Part shown: positions 48,965 to 60,656 of the stretch, in pieces
Layout of the letters: each line of letters opens with the position of its first letter
Position numbering within the stretch: position 1 is the first letter of the stretch
The notes under the pieces: generated by a model
Seen by the model: the letters and a program-made list of their open reading frames with translations, nothing else
Databases searched by the model: none
Told to the model about the DNA's origin: nothing
Translations under genes and position numbers: made by a program
DNA from: Sipunculus nudus
Taxonomy: Eukaryota > Annelida > Sipuncula > Golfingiida > Sipunculidae
DNA length: 64,000 nucleotides
Direction of reading: 5' to 3'
Assembly: GCA_026874595.1 (NCBI GenBank)
Contig: CM049317.1
Coordinates: 73,375,118 to 73,439,117 of the forward strand

Positions 48965-49800
48965 AGTTAGAATTTGAGGAAGAAACTTAGGGAACTTCTC
49001 TGTGCAACAGCACTTGACCACTTGGAATCTGAGTTGAGGAAGTATGAACTCAAATTGAAATATGAAAATGAAAGATTTAAATATGAACATGGTACACAAA
49101 AATGTAAAATTGAAGAGACAGAAGTACAAAACCATCAAACTCCTATTGTAAATAACTCTTAATTTTGTTTAGAAATTTAACCAAGGTTTCTCCTTTCAAT
49201 GAAAAATTAAGTGGAGCGTTACTTTAGCTATTTTGAGCGTGTTGGTCTCTTTAATGGCTTTCCTTAAGAACAGTTGACCCTTTTGTTACAGGGCGTCCTA
49301 ATCAGGGCGTTCTCAAGATGTTTACACCGCTGTTTCTGGTGAACAACATAGAGATAACAATACAGTGAAGGAAGCCATTTGGAGGGCTTATGAATTCGTT
49401 ACCCAGGCTATCCGACAGAACGTTAAACACACCGTTAGGAGAGATAATCAAACGCATGCCAGAGGTGGTGTCGTTCCATGCAACCTGGCGATGATTGTGA
49501 AAAACTGTAACAGTTGATTCTCATTAAGGAATTATATCCATAATGATATTCGAATATTTCTGAATAAGCATAAGATACAGAATGTAAATGAGTCTGGTGT
49601 TGTGGCGGATGAGTTTGCCTTATCACGCCGCCAAAATTACCAAAGAAAGTTTGGTCATTAATGAGATGGCAGTAGAAGTCCAAAGTATGGTCGCAGGAAA
49701 GGTACCAGGGCTCATTGGCTCAAATAAACAATGGTCTCATAAAGAAAGGTCCCGGTTTAAAAGTCATTCTGACTCTCCCGCACAAAATAAAGAGGGGCCA
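48965..49800 (+). pseudogene. Gypsy gag remnant
   Basis: A Glu/Lys/Leu-rich coiled stretch (LESELRKYELKLKYENERFK, about 49030-49085) is followed in another frame by QDVYTAVSGEQHRDNNTVKE and AIWRAYEF near 49316-49400, then a QTHARG block. This resembles the capsid region of SCAN-like gag proteins of animal gypsy elements, in which a Leu/Glu-rich helix precedes L-x-G-x-A and YxLVPEAYR blocks. Several stops and frame changes are present. Confidence 0.6.
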
Positions 49801-49837
49801 CCTAGGACTAAATTTAAGATTTTTACATTGTTGATGA

Positions 49838-50500
49838 TGTTATTGTGTATAACCAAACATGGAAGGAACATAAAAAGTCTGTTAGACTTTTGAAAGAATG
49901 GAAACGGCATTATTAACAATTAGCCTTGCCGAAGTGATTTTTATCGTGTCACGGTGACTTGTCTAGAGCACCAACTAAGTCAAGGTTGTGTTAAACGTAT
50001 AACCAGTAAAGTATATCTTATAGTTGAATTCCGAGTTCCTACAAACCAAAAGGAACTGATACAGTATATAAGAATGCCAGTTTTTTTTGTAGAAAATTTT
50101 GACAGAATTTTACAGTGGTAATAAGTCTATTAACAGACTTGCTGAAAAAGAACAAAGTATTTCACTGGAGAGAAAAAAATGTCAATAAGGTTTTGTAAGA
50201 GCCAAAGCAATACTACAAAGTGCACCTATCTTGCTGTATTTCAATTTTGAAAACCCTTCTTACATATGACAGATGCTAGCGATTCCGGTATAGTCGCTGT
50301 AATGCTTGAAGAACATGACGTTGACATAAATCATTCAATTTGTTACTATTCAAAGGAATTACTTTCACATCAAAAGAATTTTTCTACCATTGAGAAGGCA
50401 TTATAGCACTCTGAAGTATATTTAGGCTCCGCTCCTCATCCTATCTCTGCTTATACAGATCACAATCTAATAACATTCTCATGAATAACAATCAAAGATT
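49838..50500 (+). pseudogene. Gypsy reverse transcriptase (C-terminal half) and RNase H remnant
   Basis: It starts at the RT active-site region, DDVIVYNQTWKEH, then shows the PTNQKEL block of the RT thumb/connection and DLLKKNKVFHW. The RNase H start reads TDASDSGIVAVMLE, then YYSKELLSHQKNFSTIEK and YTDHNLITF. These are the standard landmarks in order. At least five stops or frame changes interrupt it. Confidence 0.75.
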
Positions 50501-50510
50501 GATTAGACGG

Positions 50511-51145
50511 AGCTAAGCTGTGTCAGAATATAACCTTGTTATTTAAAAGGTTCGGCGTGTATCAGAGGTCCATGGTGGTTCACTCATAATAAAAATCCTT
50601 ACGTTCAACAAAAGTTCATGGCGGGTCCGCCGACGGATGACGCTGTAAAGTCCACAAATTCATGTAATGCCGTTGGAAGGTTGCAACAGCCATGATATCC
50701 CGAAGCAAAAATAATCGTCCCTCGGAGTGTAATTCCCTTTTACGTTGTACGAGTCACTTGACCAGTTAAGGGCCATTGCTCGCGCTATCTCCTGTTGCAG
50801 TCGAAAATACGGGAAATAGGACCTGGCAAAACCAGGTCGCTTGGCACAAACCACGAATACTATAACGACCGGGGTCGACCAGACGTCCAGACTACAGGGT
50901 AAGGTCCAAACGGGGGACAGCAATCCAGCAGAGAGACTGCTTCATTCGAAACACCCTCACCCTTAAAAGACAGATGGTGAGGAAACAAGACATAAGTAAT
51001 GTACTAAGTGAATAATGGAAATTATAATTATAAATCACATACATACATATCAGTACATAATAAGCATATCTTACCTTTATTCTTTTGCCTTGGTTAAGTG
51101 GGGGGGGGGCAGTCTGTTGTGTCGGAACTCTATTTTTCTATTTTT
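50511..51145. other. Intergenic DNA, no gene seen
   Basis: GC-richer patch at 50590-50950. It may include the decayed pol end of the preceding relic; no integrase motif is legible. Confidence 0.4.
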
Positions 51146-51156
51146 TTATCTCTCTC

Positions 51157-51198
<42 letters not shown>
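51146..51198. repeat. (CT)n microsatellite
   Basis: CTCTCT run with two TTTC interruptions. Confidence 0.95.
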
Positions 51199-51199
<1 letters not shown>

Positions 51200-53236
51200 G
51201 AAGGAGAGAGCAACAGAAGATTTTGAAGAAACAAACGGGAGGCTGTTCCTTGTTAGTTCAGATTAGTGTTTTTTGTGTAAATATGTTCAGGGATTTTTTT
51301 CTATCTATATCAGTGTACACCTTATTGAAACTTGTATTTCCATGAATGTATTTTATTATTGCCGTTATGTATATATATATTGTTGTTTTTGCATATTTTA
51401 GTCTTCCCTTTTCTCCATTTAATTCCATTTTTTAAAACGAGTTATTTTACCAAAAACATTGCCTTAGAGAAAAGAATATATAAAACAAGATAGACACAGA
51501 AAACCTACATATATACAAACATGCAAACAGTAATGTTTAATCTACTGACAATTTTGAATAGTATTTATTCTAGAGCAATAGTAGAAATATAACATATAAT
51601 AAAAGAACTGATTTGACCATTATAAAAAAATCTTTAAAGAACAAAATATTTGAAAATGGATAAACGCAAAACAATCACATATATATATATATATAAACAT
51701 ACATCAAAATAATGCTAAATTTACTGAAAAGGAACTTAGGCTATACCAAATAAGTCCTTACCAATTCTTCCCCCCCCCCCAAAAAAAATCAATTTCTCAC
51801 ATTTATCATTTATTCAATCATAAATGATAAATAAATTATGTATTAATTTCACATGCAGACCCATGAATAGAAAAGCTGGGTTCCTTATCTTCCGCGAGCG
51901 CCCACTAGTGTACCCAATAATCACCATTTCATGCGGTGTGCCTAGTTCTCGCACATGCGCACTCGGGAGGTTGTGGCAGGAATGCCGACATTGGTGCCAC
52001 ACTGTTGTGGTAGAAGGGCGGATATAAATTAGCTAATTACATATGTATTATACAATACTGGAGGGGAAGATCAATTACCACACATCATCCAATCAAACAG
52101 GCGATTGCTGAATATAATGCTGCTAAAGGCATCAATGCGAATGTAAAAATAAACTAATAAAATGATAAAAAATGAAAAGATTACAAATGAAGGCTTAGAT
52201 AGCAGACAGGTCAGTATTTCCTTACATGTAATATTTTTATATGAAAGCAAGAACAATTTTACAATGATCGTAAGAATGTGTCTTATTTGTATAATTAATC
52301 TGCATATTTTACCTAAAAATCAACATTTTTATTTACTGATGTTATATTTGGTACAATTTGAATATTTTGTACCCTAACTGCTTTTCTCACTTCTCTCTTT
52401 ATCAGTGTTTCTTTATTATATATTAAATGTTGATAATTTGAATCGTTACATTATCTAATTAAATATGCGATACAAAATGTTTCAAACAGAAATTAATTCT
52501 TTGGTCGTAGCGATCATCGAGTTGTTCTTTGGTTTGTCCTGTCTAAATGTTTCACACCTGCAGGCCCGGTCGTTTTACAGTACTACTCGATCTTTATCAC
52601 AACTCAACTACGTCTCGTTCACGTGGGCTTGATGGTAATTTGGATTACGTAAATCGGTATCAATTGAATTTTCGGAGAGGCGTTGTGTGTACAACAAACA
52701 ATTATTTAGTTTCGTGACCGTAGGCGTAACTTTTGTAGATCGTTATTTGTGTCCACGTATGCCGACATAAAATGATTTATCCGTGCATATCATTATCCAC
52801 GCGACATTTATATTAAGTAAAGAACCCATCACCTTAATTACGCAGTTATTATTAGAGCACAATTGACCAGCACTCAACTGTTTCTTTTCCTGATCACGCG
52901 CCTAATGCCACTAATTTGGCTTAATTACTCCATAACAATAACAACTAACTCCATGAAGCCTCACAAATCATTATAACGATACTTTGCAATGCTGTTATGG
53001 TCAGAAAAAGGCTTGATTGAACCATGTTTGCGCCTGCAATATTCTTTTTCTCTCGGTCACGTGCTGTAGCAACATTAACGAAAACAGAAGCCATGTTATT
53101 GTACTATTAATGCTATCCCCCTCCCCCCCCCCGGATTCCTCCTGGATTTAAATAATAAAACCAGCATAATTGTCGCCACTTTTCACATACTGAAAATTTC
53201 TGTTGAAATTTTATCTACATCTTGGTAATTATAGGT
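51199..53236. other. AT-rich intergenic DNA, no gene seen
   Basis: Contains a short TA run at about 51678-51696 and a C-run near 51769. No domain recognised. Confidence 0.45.
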
Positions 53237-54676
53237 TACCGTAAAAACCGCATATAAGTCGAGAAATTTGTTGCCAAATAATTAATCCAAGAAAGGGGGG
53301 TCGACTTATGTGCAGGTCTAAGCCTGAGAGGCAAAATTTTGCACGAACTTAGTCAAACTGCCGGCCTGAATGTCTTAACTGATCGAAAACTAGATATCCG
53401 TTTCCGGTGAAGTCATGTAAACGAGTCCCCCTTTCGTTTCAAAAATACAGTCTAATAAGGTTTGCGGATATTTTTTCCCCAAATTTCGACCATTTACGGT
53501 GTTCTTTCACCTGGACAATTCAGTATATTAAAATGTTTGCAATTTACATGGTTGCTGACAACCAGGAAATGACTCGCGTCTAGCTATAATGAACTTCATT
53601 CACGGACGATTGAGTACGAGTGCAAGAGGCACGGGTATTGCGTAATCAGTTGGGATTTTATCAAGGGCATCGGCCCCTGTGTATTTGACATCCAATTATA
53701 TTACCATATTTCCCCACAAAAAACATTTGATGCTTGCGTAAGTTTGCAAACATGTAAACGGTAAAAGCCTGTGTGCCGTGGCAGGTGACAAATGGCTGAT
53801 TACTGCACCGATTAGCGCTCACTCGGTACTGCCTGTCCCAAGAAGCCCCAAACTAGGTCACGCTGTTCACCTGTGTACGTACACGCGGGGGAGGGGGGGG
53901 ATTATCACTCCGTTCGGAAGTTCCTACTTAAAATTCACCCCACATCGTAGTGATTGACTGCGGCCCTGAGCAAAGCTCGGGAAAAAAAATAGACCGAAGT
54001 TCAACCTGACATCGATATCGCAATGAACAAAAGAACTCAAACCCTGCAAGACTCAGTCAAAATTAAGTATTCAACAGAATGTGAAATATATGATTCATTC
54101 ACGATAACTTTCATCAAAAAGATAGGAAAACGGAGTTTGATCAAAGAATGACTGACTTGTTGTCCACGTGTTGCCCTGGCTTCCGTGATCTCACTCTGCG
54201 GTTGGCTATGCTGGATACCTACGCTGCATATATGCAGTTATATCGCATTTTATTGTTCATTAGTGCATCAGTCTGTTGAGGCAAAGAAGACCGTAGTTAA
54301 TTAAAACTTGAATAAAAATGTCGTTTACGGCCTTTTGTTTTCTCAGAATGTATATTAAAATTACTGCCACGGATATGACCAAGCTGAGGACAGCTTACAC
54401 TGTCACATGGCCTTTTCAGGCGACTCGCTTGGTCCAACTTCGCGCGTTCTTTACAATTTAGATTATATAAAATGTAGAGAAGTCCGCGACAATCCTGTTT
54501 TCTTAACACGCTTAAAAAGTCATGTTTTTAATGATATCTGACACAAACAATCATTAGAAATTTAAAATAAATGAGCAATGACGGAAAGTGTGAGAAATCC
54601 TTGGCTGTTCTAATATCGCCCACCTGCCGATTCTGCGTGTCAGACGATCTTCATTTCTGCTAAATACTTTAAGTTT

Positions 54677-54912
54677 TGTAGTGGGCATCCTGAACCGCTG
54701 TGAGCCGACGGTCTTACCCTCGGTTGTTACCGGCGGTAGTGGGGCGGTCAGGGCCTATATAAGGGAGAAACCGGAGGTTTGCCGGAAGTTAGCGGCTCGG
54801 AGCTAGACCGGATGGTCGTGTGCTGTGTATAGTTAAGTGGAATAAACGTTTTATATATTTATACCTGTGTTGTTGAGCCACAAAGGAAACTGGAACCTAA
54901 GAGAACGTTACA
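54677..54912 (+). repeat. Gypsy 5' LTR
   Basis: 236 bp, starts TGTAGTGGGC and ends AACGTTACA (TG...CA termini). A TATATAAG promoter box lies at 54756-54763 and AATAAA at 54841-54846. It differs from the 3' LTR at three sites, in the GTTACC/GTGACC, GTGGGG/GTTGGG and TTGCCGG/TTACCGG contexts. Confidence 0.97.
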
Positions 54913-54913
54913 G

Positions 54914-54927
54914 TGGTGGCAGCGGTG
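54914..54927 (+). promoter_or_regulatory. Primer binding site, tRNA-Leu type
   Basis: TGGTGGCAGCGGTG begins one base after the 5' LTR. It is complementary to the 3' end CACCGCTGCCACCA of metazoan tRNA-Leu (AAG/UAG type, matched from memory of that tRNA). It would prime minus-strand DNA synthesis. Confidence 0.8.
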
Positions 54928-54985
54928 ACTCCTTTGCTGGATAACACATGGGACTGTATTGGTGGGGACAGATATACAGTGTATC

Positions 54986-56808
54986 ATGGCGAGCATGACA
55001 TATCTGGAAAGATTGGAGGAATTGGAAAATTCCGTGTATGAGGATATTTTGAAGACCCAGAATGATATTGAAAGTTTAAGAATTTCTTTGGAGACAAAAA
55101 GGCAGCGCAAATGTATACGCAGAAGGGCTAAAAGAACTATAACATGTGGGTCAGTTGAGGTTGATCATATGTTGACGAAAATTCATGGAAATGGTCAAGT
55201 GAGTGAACATTTTACGGCGATAAAAGCTCCACAGTTTCTGTGTTTGAAACCATCCCAGAGCCTCCTAGTGATTCTACGGTTCTAGTCCCTGTTCATAGAA
55301 ATCTACATTCGGTTTCAACGTCAAGATCTCGTCATAGACTCCATGATGTGCCTGTGCAATTTGGCGAACTGGTTGGGTCCTCATTACCGCAAACAGGAAC
55401 ATGGCCGCCGATGGAACCGTCAAAACCGCCGGCTTTTGTCAAACAACCGCTGGAGTCAACGCCATGTGCGGGGGAACCGTTAGTGGTTCAGTCGGACCTA
55501 CTAGGACCACAACGACGAGTTGCCTCCAAGACGGACCTTGTGCAGCAGCTGATGGATCCTGTTCGTGTGAGTCATGACCTACAGGAGGACTTGTCAGCGC
55601 ATATTAGTCCAGACCGCTGGCATTGCAGGACCGCTGAACCACCGCTGGGAGATGCAGGCCGACCGCCGGAGCATTGCCAGGCTTGCACAATTGAACCGCC
55701 TCTGGTGGAAGCCGTTAAACCGCCAGAGTATCGTCCTGTGAGGGCCATGGGACCGCCACCGGTGACTGTCAATCAACCGCAGGAGCGATTGCTGGGACAA
55801 CCACCGCCGGCTGAACCGTCAGAGGTCTTGGAACCGCGTTACCTTGCACTACCATCCAATGTCAATGAACCAAGTCGAACTGGGATGGGGAAGGATGTCC
55901 TTTCAAACCAGCTTCGATCAGGTCGAACTCAGTTTGACAGGTTGGATGATCCAATACCTTCAACTGTGCTTCGAAGACAGGGGCACCACGCTATTGGTTC
56001 ACATACTTCAGGACAAGGGAGCATGAAGTTGAAAGTCAAAGTTCGCGATTATGATGGTTCTATGCCATTAGAGGAGTACTTAATTCATTTCAACAGAGTG
56101 GCACGACTAAATGAATGGAATGATCAACAACTGGCGGATTATCTTTTTGTTTCGCTCAAAGGCCCCGCCTTAGGGGTTGCTTCTGCACTGACAGCTAGCG
56201 AACAAATGGACTACGGTTGCCTTGTAAAAGCGTTGACTAGGAGGTTTAGCACAAGTAACCGTTACACCTCCGCTCGGGCTGAACTTTAAGGTTACAAGAG
56301 ACAACCTGGTCAATCTATCGCTGAGCTGGGACAAAACATCAGACAGTTGGTCCGTCAGGCATACCCAGACAGTTCAGTCTCGTTTCAAGAGGAATTTGCA
56401 GTGGAATCCTTCAAGTGTTCTTTGTATGATTTAGACCTCCAAAAAGCGTTAGTTCAGGGTAAACCAAAGACACTGGATGAGGCAATGGATATTGTTGTTG
56501 AGTTGGACTCTTGGTTGAATGTGGAAAAGTCTCACAAGAACAGAGGGATTCATTTTACGAACAAGAAAACCCTTTTGTGGGAAAACTTGTATAAAGACTT
56601 TATGAATTATCTGGCGACGAGACATGAGACTGGACAGACAAAGGGGAATCAGTCTGTCGGATCAAAGGAGAGAAACAAACGGCAGTTATGTTTTCAGTGT
56701 GGTTCCCCTGATCATTTCATCGCAAACTGTCCGGATAAACCCAAGAAACGGTCTTTAAACGGAAAATGGCTGAGCCCGGGGACCGGGGGTCAGCCAATGG
56801 CATCGTAA
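54986..56808 (+). pseudogene. Gypsy gag, two breaks
   Basis: Structural capsid/nucleocapsid polyprotein. The N-terminal part starts MASMTYLERLEELE at 54986, with predicted coiled coil. A frameshift near 55235 moves the reading to the frame at 55240. Next is a long proline-rich stretch with PPL/EPP/KPP motifs (about 55390-55850). The capsid-like core follows (YDGSMPLEEY, WNDQQLADYL, KGPALG, LTRRFST), broken by TAA at 56287-56289. The same frame continues through 56347 to a CCHC zinc knuckle, CFQCGSPDHFIANC (56689-56730; Cys-x2-Cys-x4-His-x4-Cys), and stops at 56808. The knuckle would bind element RNA. Confidence 0.9.
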
Positions 56809-56959
56809 AGACTGATGATAGGTCCGCTAATGTGACTGACTGCCGTTCTGGATCTAGGACTGAACTGAAATTACCCATGACCCAAACGGGTTTAGTAAGG
56901 GAGCCAGATCAGCATGACTCCAAGCGGTCGAGGTGAGGGAAAATTCTCTTCTGTTTAAA

Positions 56960-57610
56960 CATACAGCAGGGTGCCCATGATGGTGGTACCTGACGTAATG
57001 AAATTTTCTGGACTCTATACGGAGGGGGAGGTCCTTGGCCAAAAATTGCAGTTTTTAGTAGATACCGGCGCAGCTCACTCATTTATCAGTTGCAGAGTGT
57101 GGCAGAGACTTTCTTCGGTCATATAAGCCTGAAGTTCACCGACCCGATAAAGAGTTCCGACTGGCAGACGGAAGTTGTCTCAATGTTTTGGGACATACAA
57201 GCCTTAAGATTGTATTGGGTGATAAGCTCATTGCGCACAAGATTTTGATCGGAGATATTGAAGATGATGCAATTTTCGGACTAGATTTCTTGAGAGCCCA
57301 CAAATGTGAATGGGACTGGGAAAACGATGTGCTTGTGGTGCGAGCGCCAGGAGAACAGGGTGCAAAGCTGGCGTGCTGTCGGGTTAAATTAAAGGAAACT
57401 ATCGTCATTCCGGGGAACACCAAACTAACGGCTCCTGCACAACTGGTGTTAAGCGACAGTAAACAGACTCCACCAGAAGGCATGATTTACAGCAACTCAG
57501 AGGCTCTCGCGAGGAAGGGAGTTGCTTTGGCGAATAGCCTGGTGCGTACTGGCCCCGATGCTGTTCCAGTTCGATTGCTGAACCCTACTTCTGACTCCGT
57601 CACAGTGTAA
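56960..57610 (+). pseudogene. Gypsy aspartic protease, broken
   Basis: The active-site motif FLVDTGAAHSF is at about 57049-57081 (Asp codon 57061-57063), in the gag frame. That frame hits TAA at 57124-57126. The second half of the retropepsin fold, ILIGDIEDDAIFGLDFLRAH (about 57240-57305), is in another frame (57188-57610), which ends at TAA 57608-57610. A further TAA lies upstream of the protease near 56958. The enzyme would process gag-pol. Confidence 0.85.
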
Positions 57611-59149
57611 AAAGATACTGCTATAGGGTACTTTGAACCAATATGTGTGCTTGAAGATAGCAATGTTGAACATCAGTGTCGGGCAGAGGGGCCTGATATT
57701 CCTAATCATCTCCAGGAGATTTATGCGGATGTTGAGGCAAGCCTCACGACGGGACAAAGAAAGGAATTTGGAGGACTCTTGTGTCTGTTTTCGCATGTCT
57801 TTTCCGAAACTGACGAGGATATTGGGAGGACTGACCTCATCAAACACAACATCCCAACAGGTGACGCTACTCCGGTGAAACAACTGCCAAGAAGGGTTCC
57901 TCTAAGTTAGAGAGAGGAGGTAGAGGCGCAGATTGACAAGATGCAAAAGCGGGGCATAATTGAACCATGCAATAGTCCTTGGGCATCTCCCCTGGTCATT
58001 GTCAAGAAGAAAAATGGTTCCCCAAGGATTTGTGTGGATTATCGAGCCTTGAATAACGTTACAGTTAAAGACGCCCATCCCTTGCCTTGGATGGAGGACA
58101 ATTTGGACGCTTTGAGTGGCTCACATTTGTTCTCGACATTGGATCTGACGTCAGGATACTGGCAGGTAGAGGTAAAAGAGAGTGATCGCGATAAAACGGC
58201 ATTCGTGACCGGAAGAGGTGGCCATTACAGGTTTGTTACAATGCCATTCGGACTCTGCAATGCCCCATCGACCTGTCAGAAGTTAGTGGAGAAGGTCCTG
58301 GCAGGTTTGCAGTGGCATATTGCTGTTGTTTACTTAGATGATGTCATTGTGTACGCAAAGTCGGTGGAAGAACATCTAAATCGGCTGTCTCTTGTATTAG
58401 CACGGTTTGAGCAAGCAGGACTAAAGCTGAACACAAGTAAATGTAAGTTGCTCCGAACAGAGGTCACTTTTCTGGGTCACACTGTTTCTGCTGATGGTAT
58501 TGGAACTAATCCAGAATTAGTGAAAAAGGTGACCGAATGGCCACAACCTCAGAATCCGAGTGAAGTACGGACATTCCTGGGATTAGCTGGATACTATCGG
58601 AAATTTATACCAAACTATACCGAAATTGTGAGACCTTTGCAACGTCTTTCAGAGAAAGGAAAATCATTTAAGTGGACTGATGAATGTGAAGTTTCAATGA
58701 AAAATCTCAAACAGAGGTTAGTCACTGCACCTATCCTGGCTTATCCAGACCAAGAATTCCCGTTTATTCTAGACACTGACAGCAGTGAAAGCGCGATTGG
58801 TTGTGTGTTGTCTCAGGTGGTCGATGGAGACGAAAGAGTCATTGCGTATGGGAGCCGAGCATTGACAAAGGCAGAAAGGAATTACTGTGTTACAAGACGA
58901 GAGTTATTGGCTGTCATGCACTTCATTGACTACTACAGGTATTACCTGTACGGAAAGAAGTTTCTTGTGAGGACAGATCACGCTCCGCTGAAATGGTTGT
59001 ATCGTATGAAGGAACCACAAGGTCAGTTAGCAAGATGGTTTCAGGAATTGAGCTCTTCTTTCCAGTTAGAAATTGAGCACCGTCCAGGACACAGACATTG
59101 CAATGCTGACGCCCTCTCCCGCAGGTGCTTCAAAGAGTGCTTCCATTAA
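57611..59149 (+). pseudogene. Gypsy reverse transcriptase and RNase H
   Basis: The RT linker is readable from 57647, broken by TAG at 57908-57910. From 57941 a 402-codon open frame carries the full RT palm and RNase H. Landmarks are SPWASPLVIVKKK, motif A STLDLTSGYWQ (Asp at codon 68), MPFGLCNAPST, YLDD (131-134), FLGH, and the connection FLGLAGYYRKFI. RNase H shows LDTDSSESAIG (Asp 278), RRELLAV (Glu 321), RTDHAPL (Asp 346) and NADALSR (Asp 390). All catalytic residues are present. TAA at 59147-59149 separates it from integrase, in the same frame. Confidence 0.97.
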
Positions 59150-60656
59150 GAGGACTCGGGTGATGTTCCAGCAGGGGTTCATTTCGAAGTACCTAGCTTC
59201 AAGACGATTGCCTCAGATCCCGTTCGCGCTCTTAAGGATAGAGCAGGCAAGGGGAACGGGGGACAGTTGGATATCTCACTCGATTCAGAGGATCTGTTGC
59301 GGTTACAAAAGAGTGATAAAGAGATTGGCATTGTGTTAAGCTTGAAGGAGCAGAATCTCTCTCGACCGATATGGGAGGAAGTGTCACATCTTAGTCCCGA
59401 TGTAAAGTTTTGGTGGGCTCGTTGGGACCAGTTGGAGTTGAATGATGGCTTAGTGTTTATCAGATGGGAACCTGAGAAGCCTACAGAGAAAGTTCTGCTG
59501 AGAGTGCTGACGCCATTGTCACTAAGGGAAGAAGTGCTGGAATTGTGTCACGAATCAAAAATGGCGGGCCACCTTGGTGTCCACAAAACATGGTCGCTGG
59601 TCAGACGGTCTCAATTCTACTGGCCAGGTATGAGGAAGGACACAGTGAGATGGGTAATGCGATGTGAGACGTGTCAGCGCAGGAAACCGCAAACATTTTC
59701 TAAGAGGGCTAAAATGGTCAGCTACCGAGTTGGTGCTCCTTTCGAAAGAATGGCTCTTGATATTGCGGGACCTTTCCCAGTTACCAAACAAGGGAACAAA
59801 TATTTGCTGGTAATACAGGACTATTTCACGAAATGGGCAGAATGTTTCGCTCTTCCGAGCCAGAAGGCGGAGACTATTGCTAAATTTTTTGTGGACAATA
59901 TTGGTGCTAGATTTGGGGTTTCTATGGAACTTCATTCTAGTTTTGAAGCACAGGTGATCCAGGAAATGTGCCGACTACTCGGTATACGGAAAACACGCAC
60001 AACTGCATATCATCCTAGGTCAGATGGCAAGGTGGAACGTTTAAACCGTACCATAGAAGCTATGTTGAGTGCATGGGTATCAAACAGGCAAGATGACTGT
60101 CCACTGAACACGAAACAACTCATGAAACTCCAACATGATGTCGCTTGGGAGGGATATTGCACTTCCGGTGGATCTGTGGCACTGTCCACTGTCTGAAGAG
60201 GGAGCAGATAATCCGAATCCCTCTAATTTCGCACAAGATCTGCAAATAAGGATGCGCATATGCCATGACATAGCAAGAGACGTGATACAGAGGGAAATGC
60301 AGACTCAGAAGAGACATTATGATAGAAATGTACATCCGTGCCTGTACACTGTCGGTGATGTCGTATGGCTACACGTAACTGCTCGAAAGAAGGGGGTCTC
60401 ACCAAAGTTGTCTCTTTCCTGGAAAGGACCGTATGTGGTACTGGAGAAAATATCTGATGTCGTGTTTAAGATTCAGGCCAGTCCTCGATCAAATCCAAAG
60501 ATAGTTCATGCTGACAGGTTGAAGAAATGTATCGGAAAGGCCCCAGAAGATTTGGGATTTAAGTCTAAGCCTCTTACAAGTAAATTCAGTGGGAGTCCAC
60601 CGGACGTAGCTGAGCAGGCGAATGGCTCGCTTGACAGTACAGAAGCGGAAGCTTAA
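59150..60656 (+). pseudogene. Gypsy integrase with active-site deletion
   Basis: From 59267: an HHCC zinc-binding region (HESKMAGHLG ... MRCETCQRRK), then the DDE core. The first Asp is in ALDIAGPF (codon 165). The usual HSDQG..FE second-Asp block reads LHSSFEAQV near codon 222-229, so a few codons including the catalytic Asp are missing. The Glu is kept in DGKVERLN (codon 257). The frame shifts by one near 60130. The C-terminal GPY/F module (LSWKGPYVVLEKI, VHADRL) follows in the frame 60135-60656. It would insert cDNA into the host genome; this copy should be catalytically dead. Confidence 0.93.

Larger units (their letters stand above)
48941..50510 (+). mobile_element. Decayed, internally deleted Ty3/gypsy retrotransposon
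   Basis: The order is gag remnant (about 48965-49800), then the C-terminal half of reverse transcriptase and the start of RNase H (about 49838-50500). Protease and the N-terminal half of RT are missing, so an internal deletion near 49800-49835 is inferred. Stops and frameshifts are frequent, and no LTRs were recognised. It is much older than the element at 54.7-62.3 kb. Confidence 0.75.
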
